From Gemmatimonadota bacterium (GTDB lineage: Bacteria; JAAXHH01), in contig VXWP01000038.1 of the NCBI GenBank assembly GCA_009835325.1, positions 1-44,343 of the forward strand: a DNA stretch of 44,343 bases. The letters run 5' to 3'. Both the position numbers and the translations under genes were made by a program. Below, piece by piece: positions 31,937 through 39,152 of the stretch; the first letter of the stretch is position 1, and every line of letters starts with the position of its first letter. Under the pieces are notes generated by a model. The model was not told the origin of the DNA. It saw only the letters and a program-made list of their open reading frames with translations, and made no database searches.

Positions 31937-34171
31937 ATGGCTGAAGTTTCGGATACATATACGGCGCGTGAATCCGTAATCGACGTACTCCTCGTCGGCA
32001 ATCCGAATACGGGCAAGACTTCCGTATTCAATTCGTTGACCGGGCTTCGTCAGAAAACGGGCAACTATCCCGGCGTGACCGTGGAGAAAAAGACGGGCAA
32101 CGTGACGGGGCCGGACGGCGGCACGCTTCGGCTGCACGACATGCCGGGGATGTACAGCCTTACCCCGAAGTCCCTCGACGATTCCATCGCCCGGGAGGTG
32201 CTGATCGGGGAAGCGGACGAGGACCTGGACATCCGCCTCATCGTGGTCGTGGCGGACGCTTCGAACCTCAACCGGAACCTCTACCTGGTCACCCAGCTCA
32301 TAGACCTCGGCATCCCCGTCGTCGTGGCCATGAATATGATGGACAACGCCGTCAGCAGCGGCGTACACATCGATCTCGACGCGCTATCCGATCAGCTCCA
32401 GGTCCCCATCGTGCCCGTCGTCGCTTCCCGTCAGCAAGGCATAGACGAATTACGGAAGATGATGTTCGACCAAATCGGTCCGGTGGGACCAGATACGCCC
32501 GCACCCGGGTCGACCGAAGCAGCCGGGACCGGTTCGACGGGGTCGGTGCCGTCCTCGGTTTCCTTCGCCGAACGGTTTCCTCGGAGACGGCTGCTGGGCG
32601 GCCTCCTCGACGAGGCGCTCGCCCCCGCGGCGGCGTGGTTCGGGGAACATACGAACCTGAACGAGGTGGCGCAGACCTCGGAAGCGTTGCGCGTGACTTC
32701 GAGCGACCAGGCGCTGCAGACTTGGATGGAAGGCCGACAGGACCCCTCCTGCAAGGAAGACCTGAAACGCATCGTGGAACAGACACGGGGCAGGCTGGAC
32801 GAGTTGCAGGTTCCGTGGCGGATGCTGGAGACCATCCTGCGGTATGACCAGATCGACGATCTCTATTCTCGGGTGGTGCGGGAGGACCGGGACGCACAGG
32901 CCAGCCTGAGCGTCCGGCTGGACCGCGCGTTCACCCACCGGATTGCCGGTCCGGTCATCGTCCTGGCCGTGTTCGCGCTGGTCTTCCAGTCCATATTCTC
33001 CTGGGCAGAAGCGCCCATGACGCTCATTGAGGAGGGGATCGCCGCCCTGGGCGCCTTCGTCTACCAGTTCCTGCCCGCCGGCATGCTGCGGGACCTGCTC
33101 GTGGACGGCGTCATCGCCGGCGTGGGCGCCGTGCTCGTCTTTCTCCCGCAGATCCTCTTCCTCTTCTTTTTCCTTGCGCTGCTTGAAGACACGGGCTACA
33201 TGGCCCGCGTCGCCTTCATCATGGACCGGTTCATGAAGAGCATGGGCCTGTCCGGCCACTCGGTCATGCCGCTGCTTTCGTCCTTTGCCTGTGCGATTCC
33301 CGGCATCATGGCGACCCGTACGATCAAGAACTGGAAGGACCGCCTCATCACCATCATGATCGCGCCGCTGATGAGCTGCAGCGCCCGCCTGCCCGTGTAC
33401 ATCCTGCTGATCGGCGCTTTCTTTCCGTCCATGACGATCCTGGGCGTGTTCACGCTGCAGGGGCTCATGCTGTTTTCCATGTATATTTTCGGGATCGTCG
33501 TCGCTATCGGCGCCGCGCTGGTGTTCAAGCGGTTATTCATGAAGGACGCCGTCCCCACGAGTTTCGTCATGGAACTGCCGCCCTACCGGCGGCCCTCCCT
33601 GAAGTGGGTCCTGCTGCAGATGTACGAGCGGGCAAAAGTCTTCGTGACGGAGGCGGGCCAGATCATCCTGGCCATATCGGTCGTCCTCTGGTTCCTGGCG
33701 TCCTATCCGCAACCCGACGACTACGATTCCATGACTTCCCGGTCGCGCATACAGCAAAGCTACGCCGGCGAACTCGGCCAGTTGATCGAACCGGCCATCG
33801 AGCCGCTCGGGTTCGATTGGAAAGTGGGCATTGGACTGATCACCTCCTTTGTCGCCCGGGAAGTGCTGGTCAGCACCATGGCCACGATCTACAACGTGGA
33901 GGAGGCCGATGAGACCTCGGTCGATCTGAGATCCTCGCTTCGAAGCGAGGTGGATCCCGAAACGGGCGATCGGGTCTATACGCCGCTGGTCGCCGTATCG
34001 CTCATGGTGTTTTTCGCGCTGGCCTGCCAGTGCATGGCCACGGTCGCCATCGTGAAACGGGAGACCAACGGTTGGAAATGGCCCATCGTCATGGTCCTGT
34101 ACATGACGGCCCTGGCCTACGTGGGGTCCCTGGTCGTCTACCAGGGGGGATTGCTCCTGGGGTACGGATAA
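31937..34171 (+). CDS. feoB: Ferrous iron transporter FeoB
   Basis: FeoB carries Fe2+ across the inner membrane. The 744-residue protein has the N-terminal G domain with G1 GNPNTGKTS (21-29), NYPGVTVEK, G3 DMPGMYSL and G4 NMMD, a helical spacer with a Pro/Gly/Thr/Ser-rich insert (PDTPAPGSTEAAGTGSTG), and a membrane domain of about 8-11 helices with two Gate motifs (VFLPQILFLFFFLALLEDTG; FACAIPGIMATR) and the second half with FDWKVGIGLITSFVAREVLV. It follows feoA by 6 nt and precedes a small FeoB-associated membrane protein. Immediate linkage to ApbE, an FMN protein and a cytochrome is uncommon and suggests coupled ferric reduction. Confidence 0.96.
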   Translation: MAEVSDTYTARESVIDVLLVGNPNTGKTSVFNSLTGLRQKTGNYPGVTVEKKTGNVTGPDGGTLRLHDMPGMYSLTPKSLDDSIAREVLIGEADEDLDIRLIVVVADASNLNRNLYLVTQLIDLGIPVVVAMNMMDNAVSSGVHIDLDALSDQLQVPIVPVVASRQQGIDELRKMMFDQIGPVGPDTPAPGSTEAAGTGSTGSVPSSVSFAERFPRRRLLGGLLDEALAPAAAWFGEHTNLNEVAQTSEALRVTSSDQALQTWMEGRQDPSCKEDLKRIVEQTRGRLDELQVPWRMLETILRYDQIDDLYSRVVREDRDAQASLSVRLDRAFTHRIAGPVIVLAVFALVFQSIFSWAEAPMTLIEEGIAALGAFVYQFLPAGMLRDLLVDGVIAGVGAVLVFLPQILFLFFFLALLEDTGYMARVAFIMDRFMKSMGLSGHSVMPLLSSFACAIPGIMATRTIKNWKDRLITIMIAPLMSCSARLPVYILLIGAFFPSMTILGVFTLQGLMLFSMYIFGIVVAIGAALVFKRLFMKDAVPTSFVMELPPYRRPSLKWVLLQMYERAKVFVTEAGQIILAISVVLWFLASYPQPDDYDSMTSRSRIQQSYAGELGQLIEPAIEPLGFDWKVGIGLITSFVAREVLVSTMATIYNVEEADETSVDLRSSLRSEVDPETGDRVYTPLVAVSLMVFFALACQCMATVAIVKRETNGWKWPIVMVLYMTALAYVGSLVVYQGGLLLGYG

Positions 34172-34175
34172 CCGC

Positions 34176-34232
34176 CGTCGGACCTCCTGGCAGTCGTCGG
34201 ACCGCCTGGCAGCCGTCGGACCACTTGGCTTT
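34176..34232 (+). repeat. Three 19-bp tandem repeats after feoB
   Basis: Units 34176-34194, 34195-34213 and 34214-34232 share CGTCGGACCNCCTGGCAGN (the last is diverged). They fill most of the 88-nt gap between feoB and the small Cys-rich protein and contain the GGACC / CCTGG elements seen in the 9-bp coding repeats. Confidence 0.88.
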
Positions 34233-34259
34233 TAGCCCGTCCGACATTATCTTGCTATC

Positions 34260-34493
34260 ATGGACCTTCAAACCCTGATCGTCGCCATAGTCGTGGGGGT
34301 CGCGGCCGCGTTTGTCTTGCGCACTTTCACCCGGCAGTTCACCTCCCGGGACCGGAAGGGATGCGGGAGCTGCGCTCACGGCGGCTCGTTGCTGACCGGA
34401 CAGACCAGGCAGTCCAGGCAGTCCAGCGCATCGCGTGACGACGAGCTGATCCAGGTAGAGCCGATCCAGGTGGAGGAGTCAATCCGGGAGTAG
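34260..34493 (+). CDS. FeoB-associated Cys-rich membrane protein
   Basis: 77 residues: one N-terminal transmembrane helix (LQTLIVAIVVGVAAAFVL, 3-20), a basic stretch, then GCGSC (C35, C38) followed by a polar tail. This matches the small FeoB-associated Cys-rich membrane proteins found directly after feoB in many genomes, thought to help FeoB assembly or metal delivery; their mechanism is unknown. The family usually stops soon after the Cys motif; here the tail is lengthened by a 9-bp repeat encoding Arg-Gln-Ser units. The position after feoB supports the call. Confidence 0.75.
   Translation: MDLQTLIVAIVVGVAAAFVLRTFTRQFTSRDRKGCGSCAHGGSLLTGQTRQSRQSSASRDDELIQVEPIQVEESIRE
34394..34429 (+). repeat. 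9-bp tandem repeat in the FeoB-associated gene
   Basis: Units GACCGGACA, GACCAGGCA, GTCCAGGCA, GTCCAGCGC at 34394, 34403, 34412 and 34421. The second is identical to the grpE unit. The reading frame differs from grpE (Thr-Arg-Gln-Ser instead of Asp-Gln-Ala). Confidence 0.85.
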
Positions 34494-34529
34494 CTTTCGC
34501 CTTAGAGGCAACGGTCGACATCTAATCAC

Positions 34530-35096
34530 ATGTCCGTATTCAATACGATCCGTAACAGACGGTCGATTTACGAATTCAAGCCGGAACCGGTCCCTCGGGA
34601 AGTGATCGCCCGCGTGCTCGAGACCGCCGTGTGGGCGCCGAACCACAAGCTGACGGAACCCTGGCGCTTCCTGGTCGTCACCGGGAAAACCAAGGAGACC
34701 CTGGCGAACATCTACTGCAGGATCCAGCGGGAGAAGACGAAGACGGACGATTCCGGCATCCTGCGGAAGGCCACGGAAAAGGGCTATGCCAAGATCATGT
34801 CCAAGCCCGTGATCATCGGCGTGGCCTGCAAGAAGGACGCGGACGCCTTTCGCGCCCGGGAGGATTACGCGGCAACCTGCTGCGCCATACACAATATCGC
34901 CCTGGCCGCCTGGGAAGAGGGCATCGGGATGCAGTGGAGCACGGGAGGGCTGATACGGGATCCCGATACGCTGGAGCTGCTGAAGATCGACGATCGGGAA
35001 GAAGAGATCGTCGGGTTCCTCTACACTGGCTATCCCGCGCAGGTCCCAGCCCAGAAGAGAGTGCCCGCCGCCGAACGGACCGAGTGGTTCGCCTGA
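34530..35096 (+). CDS. Nitroreductase family FMN oxidoreductase
   Basis: 188 residues, cytoplasmic. The nitroreductase fold is visible: N-terminal FNTIRNRRSIYEFKPEPVP with the FMN-contacting RRS, AVWAPNHKLTEPWRFLVVTG, EDYAATCCAIHNIALAAWEEG, MQWSTGGLI, and the C-terminal VGFLYTGYPAQVP. These enzymes use NAD(P)H and FMN to reduce nitro compounds, quinones or other electron acceptors, and some reduce flavins. It begins 36 nt after the FeoB-associated gene, so it could be the last gene of the iron transcript, but the link is not shown. Confidence 0.87.
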   Translation: MSVFNTIRNRRSIYEFKPEPVPREVIARVLETAVWAPNHKLTEPWRFLVVTGKTKETLANIYCRIQREKTKTDDSGILRKATEKGYAKIMSKPVIIGVACKKDADAFRAREDYAATCCAIHNIALAAWEEGIGMQWSTGGLIRDPDTLELLKIDDREEEIVGFLYTGYPAQVPAQKRVPAAERTEWFA

Positions 35097-35119
35097 CCGA
35101 CCGGTCAACCCGTCCCGCC

Positions 35120-35147
35120 AACCTGTCCAAGTCAACCTGTCCAAGTC
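35120..35147 (+). repeat. 14-bp direct tandem repeat before the thioredoxin-fold gene
   Basis: AACCTGTCCAAGTC occurs twice in tandem (35120-35133, 35134-35147), and GTCAACC at 35104-35110 is a partial third copy. It lies in the 76-nt gap after the nitroreductase gene. Confidence 0.9.
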
Positions 35148-35172
35148 AACCTCGAAACAGCCTGGAGACGCC

Positions 35173-35700
35173 ATGTCCGTAGTTTCCGAAGAACGATTCG
35201 CCTCGGGATTCCTGTGGGATGACTACATGGGGAACAGCGAGAAGAATCTCGAACGATTCCATGATAATTACGACAGATTTACTTTGGAAGGGGAGGACGC
35301 CGGTTTCTTCGCCGCCGTCGAGACGCCCGTGAAGGTGCTGATCCTCGCTGAAGACTGGTGCGGCGACGTGGTGCAGAGCCTCCCGCCCATCGTCCGCATG
35401 CTGGAGGGCAGCCCGTCCATCACGTACCGCATCTTCCGCCGGGACGAGAACCTCGATATCATGGACCGGTATCTCACCGACGGTTCGAAGGCCATTCCCT
35501 ACCTGGTCTTCATGGACGCCGGCCGGAACGAGCTGGCCCGGTGGGGACCGCGTCCCGAGGCGTGCCAGGCGATCATGCGGGACAACAAGGGCAGGATCCC
35601 CATGGAGGAAATCTACCCGCGTATACGCACCTGGTACCGGCAGAACGGTAACGGTCCCCTCGTCACGGAGATCCGGGACGTCCTCGAAGGGATCACGTAG
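35173..35700 (+). CDS. Thioredoxin-fold protein with a single active-site Cys
   Basis: 175 residues, no signal peptide. The central part is thioredoxin-like: VKVLILAEDWCGDVVQSLPP, ITYRIFRRDENLDIMDRYL, SKAIPYLVFMDAGRNELARW (with the cis-Pro after Ile). The usual WCGxC is WCGDV, so only the N-terminal Cys remains and disulfide reductase activity is unlikely; glutathione- or bacillithiol-linked chemistry or a non-redox role are possible. It is related to the group annotated as thioredoxin family protein (Thioredoxin_9-like). It is followed 7 nt later by a DUF402 protein, implying cotranscription. Confidence 0.78.
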   Translation: MSVVSEERFASGFLWDDYMGNSEKNLERFHDNYDRFTLEGEDAGFFAAVETPVKVLILAEDWCGDVVQSLPPIVRMLEGSPSITYRIFRRDENLDIMDRYLTDGSKAIPYLVFMDAGRNELARWGPRPEACQAIMRDNKGRIPMEEIYPRIRTWYRQNGNGPLVTEIRDVLEGIT

Positions 35701-35707
35701 CCCTTCC

Positions 35708-36220
35708 ATGGCCACCACCATTACGGAAATCAAGCACAACCCGGGCAAGCCCGACCAGTCCTTCCAGTGCGGCCTGCTGCACCACGGCGGCAGCCGCATG
35801 GTCATCTCCTACCGGTCCGACCGGCCGTACAGCCAGGGTGACATCCGGATCCCTGCCGGCACGTTGACATTGGCGTATTACGAAGAGGGGCTTCCGTACA
35901 TCCTTTGGAAGATGATCGGACCCGACGGCCGTCTCGTCGGGCATTACGTGCACCTGTGCGACGGGGTGCGGATCGGACCGGACCGCGTGGAATACGACGA
36001 CCAGTTGCTGGACCTGTGGTTCTACCCTGACGGCGGCTGCCGCGTGCTGGATGAGGACGAGCTTCAGCAGGCCAGCGACGCCGGACTGATCGACGGGCAG
36101 ACGGCGAATCGCATCAGGACGTCCGCCGCGGAAGTCCAGCGCGGCATACACCGGATCATGAGGGATTTCGACGCATTGCTCGACCGCCTCGGCATCGAAT
36201 CGCATTCGGAATACGCTTGA
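35708..36220 (+). CDS. DUF402 (Ntdp/FomD-like) family protein
   Basis: 170 residues of the DUF402 superfamily, which includes nucleoside di/triphosphatases and the FomD hydrolase that acts on cytidylyl phosphonates. Conserved signs: YEEGLPYILWKMIGPDGRLV, HYVHLCDGVRIGPDRVEYDD (metal-binding acidic cluster), LLDLWFYPDGGCRVLDEDEL and ASDAGLIDGQTANRI. The substrate is not predictable. The gap to the preceding thioredoxin-fold gene is 7 nt. The next transcript appears to start at a promoter overlapping this stop codon. Confidence 0.82.
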   Translation: MATTITEIKHNPGKPDQSFQCGLLHHGGSRMVISYRSDRPYSQGDIRIPAGTLTLAYYEEGLPYILWKMIGPDGRLVGHYVHLCDGVRIGPDRVEYDDQLLDLWFYPDGGCRVLDEDELQQASDAGLIDGQTANRIRTSAAEVQRGIHRIMRDFDALLDRLGIESHSEYA

Positions 36221-36245
36221 CACGGACCGGATTCAGCCTTAGATT
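36217..36245 (+). promoter_or_regulatory. Sigma70-type promoter for phoH-ybeY-corC
   Basis: A perfect -35 TTGACA (36217-36222) overlapping the DUF402 stop, a 17-nt spacer, and -10 TAGATT (36240-36245, 4 of 6). Transcription would start near 36252, leaving an 86-nt leader before phoH. Confidence 0.6.
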
Positions 36246-36337
36246 TTACTTACGGGAAACGTGGCGAAAGCGTTGCCTGACCGGACAGTCGGAACAGGCC
36301 GGCGAATCGCACCGTACAAGCATCGACCTTCCAATAT

Positions 36338-37303
36338 ATGCCATCATTGAAAAACACGGTTACGCAACGCCTGTCGGCCAAGGGCATCGATCCCCTCGCG
36401 CTCTACGGCCAGTTTGACTCCAGGCTGCGCGCCATCGAAAGCGAATTCGACGCCAAAATCACCGCCCGGGGCGAAGAGGTCGTGATAACGGGCAAGGCGG
36501 AAGAGGTAAGGCAGATCACCCGTGTGCTGCGCGAAATGATAAAGTCCGTCCAGCAGGGTCGGGCCAAGGAAGTGGATGACATCATCCGGGCAACGCGTAC
36601 CGGGACGAAAAGCGGCGAGGATCAGGGATCGGATTACGGCGATTCCATCGACGTGCTCTCCCGGCGGGAACGGATCCGGGCTCGGAGTCCCAATCAGCAG
36701 AAGTACGTGGACCAGGTTCGCAAGTGCGATATCGTCTTCTCCATCGGACCCGCGGGCACGGGGAAGACCTACCTGGCCGTCGCCATGGCCATCTCGGCCC
36801 TCCGCCATGGGGAAGTCGACCGGATCGTGCTGGCGCGGCCGGCCGTTGAAGCGGGAGAGAGTCTCGGCTTTCTGCCCGGAGACCCGCGGGAAAAAGTGGA
36901 CCCGTACCTGAAGCCGCTCTACGACGCGCTGCACGACATGATCCCGAACCACAAGGCCGGGCGGCTCATCGAAGACGGGACCATAGAGATCATCGCCATG
37001 GCGTACATGCGCGGCCGTACGCTGAACAACGCCTTTGTCATACTCGACGAGGCCCAGAACACGACGACGGCGCAGATGAAGATGTTCCTGACCCGCCTGG
37101 GCGCGAACTCCAAGGCGATCATCACGGGGGACATCACCCAGATCGACTTGCCCGAGGAAAAGGTTTCCGGACTGGTACACGTGCAGGAAGTGCTCGCGGA
37201 CATTCGCGGGATCTCCTTTGTATACCTGACGGAGACGGACGTGGTCAGGCACCGGCTCGTCCAGGACATCATCAAGGCCTATGAACGCCATGAAAACCCG
37301 TAA
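36338..37303 (+). CDS. PhoH family ATPase (YbeZ-like)
   Basis: 321 residues: an N-terminal KH-like RNA-binding region (about 20-75) followed by the PhoH ATPase core with Walker A GPAGTGKT (137-144), LARPAVEAGESLGFLPGD, and Walker B AFVILDEAQNTTTAQMKMFL, then RLGANSKAIITGDITQIDLP. In many bacteria the YbeZ ATPase partners YbeY in rRNA and ribosome quality control; ybeY is the next gene here (18 nt gap), followed by a CorC-type protein, the conserved ybeZ-ybeY-ybeX order. ATG 36338 lies in an AT-rich leader without a clear Shine-Dalgarno. Confidence 0.94.
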   Translation: MPSLKNTVTQRLSAKGIDPLALYGQFDSRLRAIESEFDAKITARGEEVVITGKAEEVRQITRVLREMIKSVQQGRAKEVDDIIRATRTGTKSGEDQGSDYGDSIDVLSRRERIRARSPNQQKYVDQVRKCDIVFSIGPAGTGKTYLAVAMAISALRHGEVDRIVLARPAVEAGESLGFLPGDPREKVDPYLKPLYDALHDMIPNHKAGRLIEDGTIEIIAMAYMRGRTLNNAFVILDEAQNTTTAQMKMFLTRLGANSKAIITGDITQIDLPEEKVSGLVHVQEVLADIRGISFVYLTETDVVRHRLVQDIIKAYERHENP

Positions 37304-37321
37304 TTCCACCCGCGACGACAC

Positions 37322-37837
37322 TTGAATATTGAAATCGAGACCGTCCTGCCCGCGCCGGACATCCCGCGCGAGGCGCTATGGACCGCAGTCTGCCGGGTAC
37401 TCCGGGGCGAAGGCCGGGACCATGCGGCCGTGACCGTGGTACTGGTCGATGACCCCTATATCCGGAAGTTGAATCACAAGTACCGCCATCTGGATCGCGC
37501 GACGGACGTGCTGTCGTTCGGCATGGACGACGATCCCGGTTCCGAAGGGGAAACCCTGGGCGACGTTTACGTATCCGTCGACCGGGCCCGGGAACAGGCC
37601 GCCCGTCATCACGTGTCCCTGGACGACGAGTTGCATCGGCTCGTGGTCCATGGGTGCCTGCACCTGCTGGGATATGACCACCACACCGCTTCACAGCGCA
37701 AAGTGATGCGGGAGAAGGAGCGGGTCTATTCGGCGGATGCGGCGGTCAGGTTCGGCCGGGCCGACCAGGCCGACCAGGCTGACCAGGCTGACCGCGGGAT
37801 TCCGGAAGGTCAAGTGGGAGAAAAATGTTGTGGATGA
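37322..37837 (+). CDS. ybeY: Endoribonuclease YbeY
   Basis: YbeY is a zinc-dependent endoribonuclease needed for 16S rRNA 3' maturation and 70S quality control. Starting at TTG 37322, the 171-residue protein has NHKYRHLDRATDVLSF, LGDVYVSVDRA and the metal motif H110-GCL-H114-LLGYD-H120. After the family domain (about residue 145) comes a tail of Asp-Gln-Ala repeats encoded by the 9-bp unit, absent from typical YbeY. The end overlaps the corC start by 8 nt. It lies between phoH and corC, as expected. Confidence 0.95.
   Translation: MNIEIETVLPAPDIPREALWTAVCRVLRGEGRDHAAVTVVLVDDPYIRKLNHKYRHLDRATDVLSFGMDDDPGSEGETLGDVYVSVDRAREQAARHHVSLDDELHRLVVHGCLHLLGYDHHTASQRKVMREKERVYSADAAVRFGRADQADQADQADRGIPEGQVGEKCCG
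37763..37789 (+). repeat. 9-bp tandem repeat (GACCAGGCY) in the ybeY tail
   Basis: Three units at 37763, 37772 and 37781 encode Asp-Gln-Ala in the same frame as the grpE repeat, just before the corC ribosome-binding site. Confidence 0.93.
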
Positions 37838-39152
37838 CGACGTTCCTCTATTGATCGAATGGCTTGTCCTCATTGGATGCACCCTCTACGCCATGCTCCT
37901 GACCGGAGCGGAATCCGCGTTTTCCAGCCTGCCCAAAACCACGCTCCAGGAACTCAAGGCCGCCCACGAGGGCGGACAGTCCAGCCGGGTTACCCGGTGG
38001 CTGGACAACCAGGAACGCCTTTTCACCACCCTGCTGATCGGGAAGATCATCACCACGGCCGGCGTCGTGATCTCCGTGGTGGCGCTGTTCCTGACCCCGC
38101 CGCTCACCGACTGGTTCGGTTCGACGCTGACGCTGACCCTTTTCGGACTGTTCGCCATCGGGCTCCTGCTTGTGCTCATCGAATGGCTGCCGAGACTGCT
38201 CGTATCGCACTACTCCGATCCGACCGTCCGCGTCTCCGCCGTGCTCGTGCTCATCAGCTACTGGCTGTTCTGGCCGCTGATCACGCCGCTGCTGCTCGTC
38301 AACCGGCGCATGGCACGCGGGGGGCTCTTCAGCAGCGGACGCAATCCATACTGGCTCGACGACGAATTGCACCGGGTGCTCGAACTGGAAGAAACCCACG
38401 AACTGAAACCGGACGACAAGGAGATGATTAGCAGCATCATCGAAATGCACGACACCAACGTGCGCGAGGTGATGGTCCCGAGAGTGGACATGGTGTGCGC
38501 CGAACGATCCAGGCCCATTCCGGAACTGCTGGAGCTCATCCGCGAGATGGGACACTCCCGGATTCCGATTTACGGCGATTCCGTCGACGATATCGTGGGC
38601 GTCGTCTACGCCAAGGACCTGCTCCAGTTGAGCGAAGACCCGGAAGGGGAGAAGGATCTGGACGGGCTGCTTCGCCCGCCCTACGTCGTGCCGGAGACCA
38701 AGAAAGCCGCCGAGCTGCTGAAAGAGTTCCAGCAGGAGAAGATCCACCTGGCCATCGTCGTGGATGAACACGGGACCACCGCGGGCCTGGTGACCCTGGA
38801 GGACCTGCTCGAAGAAATCGTCGGCGAGATTCAGGACGAGTACGACGACGAGGACCCCATGTACGAGGCGACGCCCGACGGCTCTTACATCGTCCACGCC
38901 CGGCTCAACATCGATACGCTGAACGACATCCTGGACCTCGATATCACGCCGGACGGGTTCGAAACTGTCGGCGGGCTGATCTTCAATGAGCTCGGCCGGG
39001 TGCCCGAACCCGGAGAGGATGTGCCGTTCCCGAACGCCCGGATCGTGGTGCGCGAAGTCGAAGGCCAACGCATCATCAAGGCGGAGGTGACCCGGCTGCA
39101 TCCTCCGTCCGAGGATGACGGCGACGGTGAGATGGAGGACCGCGTTGCCTAA
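37830..39152 (+). CDS. CNNM/CorC (HlyC) family transporter with CBS domains
   Basis: An inner-membrane protein of the CNNM/CorC family, linked to Mg2+/Co2+ efflux. The frame is open from 37737, but GGAG at 37817-37820 suits GTG 37830, giving 440 residues. The N-terminal DUF21 membrane domain has about four helices (LIEWLVLIGCTLYAMLLTGA; LIGKIITTAGVVISVVALFL; LFGLFAIGLLLVLIEWLPRL; VLVLISYWLFWPLITPLLLV). Two CBS domains follow, with VREVMVPRVDMVCAERSRPI and IVGVVYAKDLLQ, then VDEHGTTAGLVTLEDLLEEI, and a C-terminal CorC_HlyC domain (DGFETVGGLIFNELGRVPEP). It comes third in the phoH-ybeY-corC order and overlaps its neighbours at both ends. Confidence 0.92.
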   Translation: MDDDVPLLIEWLVLIGCTLYAMLLTGAESAFSSLPKTTLQELKAAHEGGQSSRVTRWLDNQERLFTTLLIGKIITTAGVVISVVALFLTPPLTDWFGSTLTLTLFGLFAIGLLLVLIEWLPRLLVSHYSDPTVRVSAVLVLISYWLFWPLITPLLLVNRRMARGGLFSSGRNPYWLDDELHRVLELEETHELKPDDKEMISSIIEMHDTNVREVMVPRVDMVCAERSRPIPELLELIREMGHSRIPIYGDSVDDIVGVVYAKDLLQLSEDPEGEKDLDGLLRPPYVVPETKKAAELLKEFQQEKIHLAIVVDEHGTTAGLVTLEDLLEEIVGEIQDEYDDEDPMYEATPDGSYIVHARLNIDTLNDILDLDITPDGFETVGGLIFNELGRVPEPGEDVPFPNARIVVREVEGQRIIKAEVTRLHPPSEDDGDGEMEDRVA

